In this document: piece by piece, positions 1 through 7,972 of the stretch
Layout of the letters: every line of letters begins with the position of its first letter
Position numbering within the stretch: position 1 is the stretch's first letter
NCBI GenBank assembly: GCA_963737705.1
Contig: CAVTTP010000004.1
Span: 558,001-622,000 of the forward strand
Origin: PALSA-607 sp963737705
GTDB lineage: Bacteria > Actinomycetota > Actinomycetes > Acidothermales > Acidothermaceae
Reading direction: 5' to 3'
DNA: 64,000 nt
The notes under the pieces: model-generated
The model's database searches: none
The model's input: only the letters and a program-made list of their open reading frames with translations
Told to the model about the DNA's origin: nothing
Program-made: the position numbers and the translations under genes

Positions 1-40
1 AACCTGCAGAGTCCGACTAGTCCACATGGAATTCTCAGCA

Positions 41-68
41 TTGGCCCGCGGGGAGGCCCGTGTAGAGT
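41..68 (+). promoter_or_regulatory. Candidate promoter of tRNA-Val
   Basis: A -35-like TTGGCC (41-46) and a -10-like TAGAGT (63-68) are separated by 16 bases. They sit 12 bases before the first base of the tRNA, the right place for a housekeeping sigma factor promoter. The match to TTGACA is only partial, so this is inference. Confidence 0.35.
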
Positions 69-80
69 GACGCGCTGCTG

Positions 81-152
81 GGGCGCGTAGCTCAGTGGGA
101 GAGCACTGCCTTCACACGGCAGGGGTCGCAGGTTCGAAACCTGCCGCGCCCA
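81..152 (+). tRNA. tRNA-Val (anticodon CAC)
   Basis: A full cloverleaf can be drawn. The acceptor stem is GGGCGCG (81-87) with CGCGCCC (145-151). The D-arm is 90-104, the anticodon stem is CTGCC/GGCAG around loop TTCACAC (111-117), and the T-arm is GCAGG-TTCGAAA-CCTGC (128-144). The anticodon CAC lies at 113-115 and reads GUG valine codons. The discriminator base is A152. The next bases are CCC, so the terminal CCA is not encoded and must be added after transcription. Confidence 0.97.
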
Positions 153-194
153 CCCGTAAAAGCCCAGGTCAGAGCCCCAACGGGCTCATGAGTC

Positions 195-1730
195 CTACGA
201 AGGCGCCGACGGCGAGGCAAACGCGAAGGCCCCGGCGGTGCGCAGAATGGTCTCGGCTTTGGGCAACCCGGCGAACGCGCGTTCAACGTCGGCCGGCGTA
301 GCAATCTTGTGCGCCTCGGTAGCGATGTAGGCGCGTACCGCCGCGTCGAACGCTTCCGGGCCGACCGCGTTGTAGGCGTCGTCCAGTGCCAGCCCGCCGT
401 TGCCGTAGACATCCTCGAAGTAGGTCTGGGCGGCTTGCGACTGGGTCGCCCAGAAGGTCATCGGTTCGCCAATGGGGCCGGCTGGCGGTGCGGGGGACGG
501 CGTGAGGTCGGGTTGGTCGGCTCCGTCGACGACGATGCCTGCCCAGACTGCCCACGATTCGTCGAGCCACGGGTCGCGGCCCTGGTCGTTGCCCACGAGA
601 CCGAAGAAGTACGAATGCGCGAGTTCATGCGTGACAACTGTCGGAGCGTCGTTGTCGGGGTCGATGTCGGCGATGAGGAATCCGCCCGGAAACTCAAAGC
701 CGCTGCCAAGGTTGGGCTCGAGCACAGTGATCCACACGTCGGGATAAGGGAACGGGCCGAGCATCTTTTCCAGTGCCGACAGTGACTTTGCGATGGCTGC
801 TGCCCAGACCTGCGGCGTCACCACCGTTGAGGGCGGCGTCGCAAGATGCACCGACACGTCACCGTCCTGCTGGTTCAGAACGGTGAAATCGCCGACGGCA
901 ACTGAGACATCGCGCACGGCCGGTGCTGAGAAACTGTGAACGGTCGTGCCATTCGCACCGGCGGTCGTCGCGCCCGCCGTGCCAGTGCCGGTGACGACGT
1001 CTGCAGCTGGTGCTGTCACAGAAAGGCCTGACAGCTCGAAGTCTTCGCTCCCCGACATGTCGCCGTACAAGTTGACCGCCGGATCGCGCATCCAGCCGCG
1101 CCCGAATTCCCACGCCAGCAAGGGAAACGAATAGTCGAACCAGGCGAACTTGCCGCTTGCTTCGCGCCCCGTGCGTTCTTCGACATCGACGCCCAACGTG
1201 AGCGTGAACGCGAGATCGATGTGCACTGTCGTGCCAGGCTTTGCGCACGTCGCCAACGGCAAGACGGCCAATGTTGGCGACGTTGCGGTGCCGCCGTCGG
1301 CGCTCAGCGTAGGCGTGACCGGGGTACCGCCGACCTTCGCAGAATCGATGGCGAGATGGTCGCCGGCGATCGCGGTCTTGGGCTTGTTCGGCCACAACCG
1401 GAAGTCGACCTCACACGTCTTGAGGTCCGGCGTGAAGTCGACTGCCTCCGTCCCGGCGACCTTCCCCGTACGCCAGGCAGTTGCGTCAAATGCGAGGCTC
1501 ACCCGCGGCCGGTCGGGTCGCGGGTTTGCGCGGCCAGCAGCGTCAACACCCAACGACACCTCCGGAGCCACACTGGCGACAGCCGACGTCGTTGCTGCGC
1601 CTGAAGGCGACGGGGACGAGTGAGACGAGGACGAGGTCGACGGGGACGGGGACGGCTTGCCGCTGGTGCACGCGGTGAGCACGAGCGCCGTCAAGGCCGT
1701 GACGCAAATGCGCGCTGTTTTCGCCACCAT
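195..1730 (-). CDS. Putative M1-family (gluzincin) metallopeptidase lipoprotein
   Basis: A 511-residue secreted protein. Its N-terminal signal peptide ends in a lipobox (LVLTA-C, Cys21), so it should be lipid-anchored on the outer face of the membrane. A Ser/Pro/Thr-rich linker (about 24-50) follows. The zinc site is HELAH (368-372), and Glu391 in WLDESWAVW lies 18 residues after the second His, the HEXXH-X18-E arrangement of M1 aminopeptidases. An FPGGF stretch (about 347-351) replaces the canonical GAMEN exopeptidase motif, so aminopeptidase activity is uncertain. The protein is shorter than full M1 enzymes and seems to lack the C-terminal helical domain. The ATG at 1730 follows a G-rich stretch. 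It stands alone, next to the tRNA on one side and the HD-GYP gene on the other. Confidence 0.75.
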   Translation of the reverse strand: MVAKTARICVTALTALVLTACTSGKPSPSPSTSSSSHSSPSPSGAATTSAVASVAPEVSLGVDAAGRANPRPDRPRVSLAFDATAWRTGKVAGTEAVDFTPDLKTCEVDFRLWPNKPKTAIAGDHLAIDSAKVGGTPVTPTLSADGGTATSPTLAVLPLATCAKPGTTVHIDLAFTLTLGVDVEERTGREASGKFAWFDYSFPLLAWEFGRGWMRDPAVNLYGDMSGSEDFELSGLSVTAPAADVVTGTGTAGATTAGANGTTVHSFSAPAVRDVSVAVGDFTVLNQQDGDVSVHLATPPSTVVTPQVWAAAIAKSLSALEKMLGPFPYPDVWITVLEPNLGSGFEFPGGFLIADIDPDNDAPTVVTHELAHSYFFGLVGNDQGRDPWLDESWAVWAGIVVDGADQPDLTPSPAPPAGPIGEPMTFWATQSQAAQTYFEDVYGNGGLALDDAYNAVGPEAFDAAVRAYIATEAHKIATPADVERAFAGLPKAETILRTAGAFAFASPSAPS

Positions 1731-1828
1731 GGACCGCCACCCCCGTCGTCCGGAGGCGACATCATGCCGGACGACGGGCGAGGTTGTCAGCCGCTACAGC
1801 TCATGGCGCTGTCGATCAGGCCGTCGGG

Positions 1829-3601
1829 TCAGGCGCCGTGACCGTACTCACCGTGATGTTGCATTTGGAGTTTCTTGACCAGGCCAGGTGGCGCCTTCTT
1901 GGGCGGCTTCGGCGCGGGTTTAGCGGGAGTCTGCACTGCCCCCTTGAGCGCTCCCGGTGGGCTCGGGGGCGCGGGTGGCGCTTTGGGAGTCACAGGTTTG
2001 GGCGGCGCCGCTTTCGCAGGCTGGGCTGGCGGCGCCGGAGCGGCTTTCTTCGCCGGTGCAGTGGGCGTGGTCTTCGCCGGTGCAGTGGGCGTGGTCTTCG
2101 CCGGTGCAGTGGACGTGGTCTTCGCCGGGGGTGCAGGTGTGGTTTTCGTCGGCTGCGGCGGGGTCGGGGCGACCGGGGCTGTCTTAGGCCCTGGGCCAGC
2201 TGGTGTTGTCAAGCGCGGTGTGCTGGTCGGCGTGAGTGTCGCGACCGGCCCCGTCGTCATCGCGGTTGAAGTCGGCGACGGATGCGACGGCCGTGGCGGC
2301 GAATGCTTCGTGACGTCGCGCGCGGGGAGGGGTGTTTGCGCTGACGCCGGCGGGTGAGTGGGGGATGCGGCATGCGTCGCCGGGGCCGGCTGCGAGCTTG
2401 GCGTGGGTGCTGGCGTGGTGCTGGCGGCGAGCGCAGGACCAGCGACCCCCGCGACGCCGGCGACTGCGACAGCACTGACGCCCACCGCAGCCTGGGCAGC
2501 GACCCCGGCCGCTGTCAGCGATGGGGCTGAGCCAAGGAGCGGCGTTCCGACGAGCCACGACGTCGGTCCCATTGCCCAACGCAGTCGGGGCGCGGACACA
2601 GCGAGCAGCGCGCGCACGACATCGGGGTCGAACTGGGTACCGCTGCACTTCACGACTTCGGCCAGCGCTGTCCCGCGAGTCATCGCTTTCTTGTACGCCC
2701 GGGAGGCCGTCATCACCTCGAAGGAGTCGGCCACCGCGACGATGCGACCGGCGAGAGAGATCTCGCGCCCGCTCAATCCGAGCGGATAGCCCTTGCCGTC
2801 GAATCGCTCGTGGTGCTCGGCGATCGCCTTGCCCCATTCACCGAGCCACGGCAGTAAAGCAGCGGCAAGCTCGGCACCCGCGAGTGGGTGCTGGCGGACG
2901 GCGTCCCATTCGGTCGTGGAGAGTTTCGCAGGCTTGTTCAGCGTGGTCTTCGGTATCCGCAGTTTGCCGATGTCATGCAACAGTGCCGCCCACCGCAGTC
3001 GGTCGACAGCAGCAGGTGGCAGCCGCAACTCGGCGGCGATCAAGTCGGTGTAGACACGCACGCGTTCGGAGTGCCCGCGCGTGTGACGGTCGTGGGCTCG
3101 CAGCGAGCCCACCAACGCCAGGATCTGCTCGGCCGCCTCCGCCACGCCGTTGCGCTGATCGCCACGGTTAGCTGGGTCCGTCAAGGCTTGGAGTTGCCGC
3201 ACATCACCAGCTCGCCGCGCGACCTTGAATCGGGTCGGTGCGCGGCCGGGAAACAGCACAGCCATGTCGAGCAACGCGGCGAGAGGAGCCAGTTTGCGGG
3301 TCCCTCGATCCGTCAGCCACATCGCTAGTAGGGAGCCGGCGAGGATGGCGCCCCACCAGGCGACGCGTGGAAGAGCACCAGAGTGTGCGCCAGGAGAAGG
3401 CAGCACGCGGCTGAGCATCGCCATCGCCCACACCGATGCGCCTATAGGAGCAAGGACTATCGCCGAGCGCAGCGCGAAAGCCGCGACCCGCCGGCGATCC
3501 CAACGCTCCTCAGCGCGGCGGTCGATCCCGACACCGCTGGCGGCTGCGTCGAGGGCAGAACGATCCTTGTAAGTCGCGCGTCGTGGTCGAGCCGGTTCCA
3601 T
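1829..3601 (-). CDS. Membrane HD-GYP domain protein, putative c-di-GMP phosphodiesterase
   Basis: About 590 residues. Two N-terminal membrane segments (about 40-64 and 80-97) precede an HD-GYP domain (about 155-335) with the metal-binding HD pair H209-D210 and the signature HHERFDGKGYP (263-273). The family hydrolyses c-di-GMP to GMP or pGpG. A third hydrophobic segment (about 362-392) is followed by a 200-residue Pro/Thr/Ala/Lys-rich tail that would lie outside the cell if the topology is right. The tail contains three 8-residue repeats of TTPTAPAK type. The reading frame stays open to 3790, but the ATG at 3601 is preferred because the upstream part is uncharacteristic and overlaps the neighbouring gene. 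It lies 110 bases after the GGDEF-EAL gene on the same strand, so it probably belongs to the kai transcription unit. Confidence 0.82.
   Translation of the reverse strand: MEPARPRRATYKDRSALDAAASGVGIDRRAEERWDRRRVAAFALRSAIVLAPIGASVWAMAMLSRVLPSPGAHSGALPRVAWWGAILAGSLLAMWLTDRGTRKLAPLAALLDMAVLFPGRAPTRFKVARRAGDVRQLQALTDPANRGDQRNGVAEAAEQILALVGSLRAHDRHTRGHSERVRVYTDLIAAELRLPPAAVDRLRWAALLHDIGKLRIPKTTLNKPAKLSTTEWDAVRQHPLAGAELAAALLPWLGEWGKAIAEHHERFDGKGYPLGLSGREISLAGRIVAVADSFEVMTASRAYKKAMTRGTALAEVVKCSGTQFDPDVVRALLAVSAPRLRWAMGPTSWLVGTPLLGSAPSLTAAGVAAQAAVGVSAVAVAGVAGVAGPALAASTTPAPTPSSQPAPATHAASPTHPPASAQTPLPARDVTKHSPPRPSHPSPTSTAMTTGPVATLTPTSTPRLTTPAGPGPKTAPVAPTPPQPTKTTPAPPAKTTSTAPAKTTPTAPAKTTPTAPAKKAAPAPPAQPAKAAPPKPVTPKAPPAPPSPPGALKGAVQTPAKPAPKPPKKAPPGLVKKLQMQHHGEYGHGA
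2048..2119. repeat. 24-bp tandem repeat, 3 units, inside HD-GYP tail
   Basis: Three consecutive 24-base units (2048-2071, 2072-2095, 2096-2119) differ by a single base. A degenerate fourth begins at 2120. Each encodes 8 residues of the Pro/Thr/Ala/Lys tail, so gain or loss of units would stay in frame and vary tail length. Confidence 0.9.
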
Positions 3602-3711
3602 ACCCCCGCCAAGCAAGTTGTTGAAACAGCTGTCACCTGTGTATCGGCGGGTATGGCAGCGGCCAACAGACGCCAAACGGCCGACCTCGGTCGGCAGATG
3701 CCCGCGTGTGT

Positions 3712-5619
3712 CTACCGGGCGCTGGACACTGCGGGCGGATCTGTGCGGGTCCACTGCACTGCCTCGGCTGCAGGTACCGGCGGGCTCCACAAGTAGCCCT
3801 GGCCGTACGCGCAGCCGAGATCCTGGAGCATCGCGAGATGCCGCGGCGTTTCGATCCCCTCAGCGACCGTCGCAATGCCGAGCGCGTGGGCGAGATCGAT
3901 CACACTGCGAACGATGGCGGCGTCCTCGCGGTCGCGGCCCAGACCAGCCACAAAGGATCGATCGATCTTGATCAGGTCGACCGGGAACCGCTTGAGGTAC
4001 ACCAGGGAGGAGTAGCCGGTGCCGAAGTCGTCGATGGCGATCTGAACGCCGAGGGTCTTCAGTTCTGTAAGTACCCGCAAGGCCGCTTCGGCGTCGTCCA
4101 TCAACGCACTCTCGGTGACCTCAAGAACAAGTGACGTCGGTTCGACTCCTGTCTCCTCGAGCGCGAGCGACACCGCGCGCAGGAGTCCGGCCCGCCTGGC
4201 GAGCTGGCGTCCCGACACGTTCACCGAGATGGTCAGCTGCGCGGCCGGTACCTGACGCGCCGCGGCCCAGACCGCCGCCTGCTCGCACGCCTCGTGCACA
4301 ACCCAAGCTCCGATGCCGACGATCAAGCCGCTTCGTTCGGCGAACGGAACGAAGTCATCGGGTTGCACCAACCCCCTGGTCGGATGCTGCCACCGGATCA
4401 GGGCCTCGACCCCGATCACCGCCTCGTTGTGCAGTTGGATGACAGGTTGGTAGTGCAGCCGCAGTTCACGATCGCCTTCTGCGCGTCGCATCTCTCCGAG
4501 CAGCCGCAGGCTCGACGAGGCGGCCGCCCTCAGCTGCTCGTCGAACAATTCCACCACGTTCGGCCCTTGGCGCTTCGCTTTGTACATGGCTTCGTCAGCG
4601 TCGCGCAGCAAGGTGTCGGCCGTGACCTCGTCACCGACGGCTGCGACGGCGACGCCGATGCTCAGCGTCATTTCGAGATCTGACGGGCCGCTTGTCAACG
4701 GTGCAGCGACCGCCGCGCTCGCTCGGTAGGCAATCGTGGCGGCGTCGTTGAAGTCCTCGAGGTTCTCGCACAGGATGACGAACTCGTCGCCACCGATCCT
4801 CGCGACGGTATCTCCGGGCCGGACGGCGGTACTGAGCCTCTCTGCGACGACGCGCAGCATGTCATCACCGACCTGGTGACCGAAGGCATCGTTGATGTTC
4901 TTGAAGCCGTCAACGTCACAGAACAACAGAGCGAGGACGGTTGATTCACTGCGACGGCGTTCAAGTGCGTGGCGAAGGCGGTCGGTCAGCAGTGTTCGGT
5001 TGGGCAAGTCCGTGAGTCCGTCGTGCTGCGCAGAATGTGCGAGTGTCGCCTCAGCAAGGCGCTCGCGCGTGAGGTCGCTGATCGTGAGGCAGGTGATCTC
5101 GTCACCGTCGGTCTGAATGGCGGCCGACGAACTGACCCGCACCGGAACTGTGCTGCCGCTGCTCGTCAACAGCGTTGCCTCGACAGACCCGCCTAGCGCG
5201 CTGGGGCCTATCAGATCGGCCAGCCGCATCCGGCTGGCCTCGCTGAGGAACTCGAGCACTGGGCGGCCGACGACCCAGTTGCTCGACAAGTCCACGAGTT
5301 CCGCGAAGGCTTGGTTGGCGTACAGGATGATGCCGTCGGCTGATACCGTCGCCGCGCCGTCAGACATGTTCTCGACGAAGTTGCGATACGGCCGATCCTC
5401 GTTCGACAGTGTGAACACGTGCGGCTCGCCTGCCTCAGCAGCAATCACCAAGGCGTCGACCTCGCCGTGACGGATAGCGCGCAACGTCTCCTCTGAATCG
5501 GCGAGTTGACTGCGCGCGTCGTCGAGTTCGCGCAACAGGTACGCGATCTGCGCTGGCCAGGCATCGAGGCTGGCGCTATGCCCGGGTCGGCTCGACCCGG
5601 TCGCGTCTACGGCGCTCAT
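3712..5619 (-). CDS. PAS-GGDEF-EAL protein of the kai operon (c-di-GMP synthesis/degradation)
   Basis: A 635-residue cytoplasmic protein with no membrane segment. The N-terminus has a short coiled region (about 25-60, ELDDARSQLADSEETLRAIR) and a PAS domain (about 75-190). This N-terminal module resembles sensor proteins commonly encoded beside kaiBC in other bacteria. A GGDEF domain follows, with intact GGDEF at 276-280 and an RxxD inhibitory site (RPGD, 267-270) five residues upstream. The EAL domain has EAL at 405-407 and retains VNVSG, LEVTES, DDFGTGYS, KIDRSF and VAEGIE motifs. Both catalytic domains therefore look competent, and the net activity cannot be predicted. Its ATG overlaps the TGA of the second kaiB by 4 bases, implying translational coupling to the Kai proteins. 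Confidence 0.93.
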   Translation of the reverse strand: MSAVDATGSSRPGHSASLDAWPAQIAYLLRELDDARSQLADSEETLRAIRHGEVDALVIAAEAGEPHVFTLSNEDRPYRNFVENMSDGAATVSADGIILYANQAFAELVDLSSNWVVGRPVLEFLSEASRMRLADLIGPSALGGSVEATLLTSSGSTVPVRVSSSAAIQTDGDEITCLTISDLTRERLAEATLAHSAQHDGLTDLPNRTLLTDRLRHALERRRSESTVLALLFCDVDGFKNINDAFGHQVGDDMLRVVAERLSTAVRPGDTVARIGGDEFVILCENLEDFNDAATIAYRASAAVAAPLTSGPSDLEMTLSIGVAVAAVGDEVTADTLLRDADEAMYKAKRQGPNVVELFDEQLRAAASSSLRLLGEMRRAEGDRELRLHYQPVIQLHNEAVIGVEALIRWQHPTRGLVQPDDFVPFAERSGLIVGIGAWVVHEACEQAAVWAAARQVPAAQLTISVNVSGRQLARRAGLLRAVSLALEETGVEPTSLVLEVTESALMDDAEAALRVLTELKTLGVQIAIDDFGTGYSSLVYLKRFPVDLIKIDRSFVAGLGRDREDAAIVRSVIDLAHALGIATVAEGIETPRHLAMLQDLGCAYGQGYLWSPPVPAAEAVQWTRTDPPAVSSAR

Positions 5620-5972
5620 CCGCTTCGCGATGCGGTGACGCGCTCGTTGACGCCCAGAACGCGTAACACTCGTGCAGTGTCGCTCAGGTCTCCGACGAGT
5701 CTGCGCTTCGGCAGCGGCGACTCCCTGATAAGAGTTGGCGCTGCCAGCACGTTGCTCGCCGTGGTCGCGGCTCTATCGCGATAGACGTCGATAACTTCGA
5801 GGTCGTAGCGACCGGCAAGGTTGAACTCGAATAACTCCAGGATGTTGGCGATTGCCCGGCGAGACAGATCCGATGCCCCTGCAACGAACAACGTGAACAA
5901 GTAACGGGCACTGTCGAGTTCGGCGAGCCGATCCTCGTATCTGCGCAACGTCTCGTCGTGGGGGCTCGCCAT
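5616..5972 (-). CDS. kaiB: KaiB-family protein (second copy, divergent)
   Basis: About 118 residues with a thioredoxin-like KaiB domain at roughly 23-105, including YLFTLFVAGASDLS, APTLIRESPLPKRRLVGDLSD and the following Val/Leu-rich helix. A 20-residue N-terminal extension precedes the domain. KaiB binds the KaiC CI ring and helps drive its phosphorylation cycle in cyanobacteria; whether this divergent copy does so is unknown. The ATG at 5972 overlaps the stop of the upstream kaiB (TGATG), and a TTG one codon earlier is an alternative start. It sits between the canonical kaiB and the GGDEF-EAL gene and may be an adaptor specialised for that output protein. Confidence 0.88.
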   Translation of the reverse strand: MASPHDETLRRYEDRLAELDSARYLFTLFVAGASDLSRRAIANILELFEFNLAGRYDLEVIDVYRDRAATTASNVLAAPTLIRESPLPKRRLVGDLSDTARVLRVLGVNERVTASRSG

Positions 5973-6295
5973 CAACTCTGCTTTTGCTGCAGTTGCAAAC
6001 CGACCAGGAGACGGTCCGTGTCGGACAAGTCGCCGATGATCTTGCGAATCGGGTGCGGAAGTTGCCGCACGAGTGTGGGGATAGCGACGATCTCATCGCC
6101 GCGAGCCAGTCGCGGGTGCTGCAGCAAGTCAACGATCTCGATTTCGTACCGGCCCTTGAGGTGGGTCTCGCACAGCACCTTGAGGTTGGCGAACGCGGTG
6201 AGCGAAGCAGCCGACTCGCCCGCGACGTAAAGGCGCAGCCGCCACAGTCCCTCGGAGTCACGCGTCGGCTGCGCCACCATCGCGGCGTCAGTCAT
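5972..6295 (-). CDS. kaiB: Circadian clock protein KaiB (canonical-type copy)
   Basis: A 107-residue protein that is nearly all KaiB domain. LRLYVAGESAASL is the first strand and helix, followed by EIVDLLQHPRLARGDEIVAIPTL and the strongly conserved PHPIRKIIGDLSD segment that matches the cyanobacterial protein closely. In the cyanobacterial clock KaiB switches fold to bind phosphorylated KaiC. Its ATG overlaps the end of kaiC by 8 bases, so the two are co-translated. The adjacent second KaiB is less similar, which suggests old duplication and divergence rather than a recent copy. Confidence 0.94.
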   Translation of the reverse strand: MTDAAMVAQPTRDSEGLWRLRLYVAGESAASLTAFANLKVLCETHLKGRYEIEIVDLLQHPRLARGDEIVAIPTLVRQLPHPIRKIIGDLSDTDRLLVGLQLQQKQS

Positions 6296-7763
6296 GTTCG
6301 ACTCCGAGTCCGCGATAGATGCCGGTCAGCTCGAGTCCGTCTGCACTGAGCACGAAGTCGCGGATCTCATGGGAGTGGGCCATGCCTCTCGACTTCAAGA
6401 CGTACAAGACACGGCTACGTCCGCCGTCGAACTCGGCGAGCCTGGCGATGATCCATGTGTCGATCAACGACCCGATTTGCTGCTCCGAATTTTCTGCATC
6501 TCGAATCGTGTTGAGCGAAGTGAAAAGCGCGGTCACGCCTCGGCTCTTCAGGTAGTCGACCTGGCGAGTCAGCATCGCCGCGACCTCATCGCGCTCGCCG
6601 GCATGGAAAATGTCGGATATGGGATCCATGGCGACAACGGCAGGATCGAAGTCGGAGACGATCTGCTGCATCGTCGCCAGGTGTGCCTCTAGGCCGAGTA
6701 GCGATGGCCGGATGCACCGGAACCTGAGCAGCCCTGCATCAACCCAGTGGGCCAGATCGATCCCGACCGACGCCATATTGCGCACGATCTGGGCTTGCGA
6801 CTCTTCGAACGCGAAGTAGATTGCCCGCTCGCCGCGCTCGCATGCCGCGGCACAGAACTGCGCGGCCATAGTCGACTTGCCAGTTCCGGCGGTGCCACTG
6901 ATCAGCACGGAACTACCCCGATACACACCGCCACCATCAAGCATGGCGTCGAGGCTGGCTATGCCTGTCGAGACGCGCTCGTCGGAGGCGGTGTGCTGGA
7001 GGTTCAACGAGGTGATCGGCAGCACGGAGATGCCGCTTTCGCCGATCAGGAACGGATACTCGTTGGTGCCGTGCAACGAACCGCGGTACTTGAGCACGCG
7101 CAATCGACGTGTCGACGTTTGTTCGTTGACCCGGTGGTCGAGCACGATCACGCAGTCCGAGACGTACTCCTCGATGCCGTGCCGGGTAAGCGTTCCGTCG
7201 CCGCGCTCACCGGTAATGACTGCTGTCACGCCCTTCTGCTTCAGCCAGACAAACAGCCGCCGGAGCTCCGCCCGCAGGATCGCCGTGTCGGCGAACGCGC
7301 CAAACAGCGTCTCGATCGTGTCGAGCACCACCCGCTTCGCGCCGACCTCGTCGATCGCTGAGCCGAGGCGGATGAACAGGCCCTCGAGATCCCAGGCTCC
7401 CGACGCCTGCACGTCGTCGGGCTCCAAGTACACCTGGTCGACCACCAGTAGGCCGTCGTCTTGCATCTGCTGGAGGTCAAAACCGAGCGAGACCACGTTG
7501 GTCACGAGCTCGTCAACCGGCTCTTCGAAGGAGACAAACACGCCTGGCTCGCCGAACTCGGTGATGCCGCGGACCAGGAATTCCATGGCGAGCAGCGTCT
7601 TGCCGCAGCCCGCGGGTCCGCAGACCAGAGTCGGGCGACCAAGGGGCAACCCGCCGCCGGTCACCTCGTCGAGGCCGCTGATCCCGGTTGCCGCCTTCCG
7701 AAGGCCGCGTTCGGCGAAGGGGGTAACGGGTTTGATGGCGACAGCAGTGCCAAGGGCGGTCAT
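6288..7763 (-). CDS. kaiC: KaiC-like double RecA-domain clock ATPase/kinase
   Basis: A 491-residue protein with the two-ring KaiC layout. CI has a Walker A motif GPAGCGKT (49-56) and catalytic Glu pair E80-E81. CII has Walker A GTAGTGKS (290-297) and Glu pair E320-E321. In cyanobacterial KaiC, CI is an ATPase and CII an autokinase/phosphatase acting on S431 and T432. Here the equivalent residues are Gly431 and Ser432 (codons checked at 6471-6473 and 6468-6470), with Ser426 in place of Thr426, so the two-site phosphorylation cycle must be altered. The ATG at 7763 is preceded by an AGGAGA ribosome site. It heads the operon with two kaiB genes and a c-di-GMP enzyme. No kaiA is present in this window. 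Confidence 0.95.
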   Translation of the reverse strand: MTALGTAVAIKPVTPFAERGLRKAATGISGLDEVTGGGLPLGRPTLVCGPAGCGKTLLAMEFLVRGITEFGEPGVFVSFEEPVDELVTNVVSLGFDLQQMQDDGLLVVDQVYLEPDDVQASGAWDLEGLFIRLGSAIDEVGAKRVVLDTIETLFGAFADTAILRAELRRLFVWLKQKGVTAVITGERGDGTLTRHGIEEYVSDCVIVLDHRVNEQTSTRRLRVLKYRGSLHGTNEYPFLIGESGISVLPITSLNLQHTASDERVSTGIASLDAMLDGGGVYRGSSVLISGTAGTGKSTMAAQFCAAACERGERAIYFAFEESQAQIVRNMASVGIDLAHWVDAGLLRFRCIRPSLLGLEAHLATMQQIVSDFDPAVVAMDPISDIFHAGERDEVAAMLTRQVDYLKSRGVTALFTSLNTIRDAENSEQQIGSLIDTWIIARLAEFDGGRSRVLYVLKSRGMAHSHEIRDFVLSADGLELTGIYRGLGVEHD

Positions 7764-7837
7764 AGGGCGTCTCCTGCCTGACCACGGGATCGGCCTGTAG
7801 TCGAACTGCTACCCATAGTGATATCGCACAAACTGGC

Positions 7838-7853
7838 CAAACGGATCGGTTTG
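7838..7853. promoter_or_regulatory. Palindrome between kaiC and the divergent lipoprotein gene
   Basis: CAAACGGATCGGTTTG is a 16-base palindrome apart from one symmetrical mismatched pair. It lies 75 bases upstream of the kaiC start in the 209-base divergent intergenic region. Such dyads are typical transcription factor operators, but no regulator can be named from sequence. Confidence 0.4.
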
Positions 7854-7972
7854 TTATCCATATTCGCAATCCGGGCACACCAGTCAGCGGTACTGCTGAC
7901 GGCGTTCTGCTGATAGGTGGAGCTACTTGACCGTGCCAGGATCTGTGCATCGAAACCATCAATGCTTTCCGG

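Noticed and set aside
195..1740. Several long open frames on the plus strand opposite the M1-like lipoprotein gene
   Set aside because: They are shadows of high-GC coding on the other strand: Arg-rich, with no family features and no ribosome sites.
1829..2357. Glycine/valine-rich plus-strand frames opposite the HD-GYP tail
   Set aside because: They are reverse readings of the Pro/Thr/Ala/Lys repeat tail and overlap a convincing gene.
5616..7763. A kaiA gene completing a cyanobacterial-type clock
   Set aside because: No KaiA-like sequence occurs next to kaiBC; the neighbours are a c-di-GMP enzyme and a lipoprotein.
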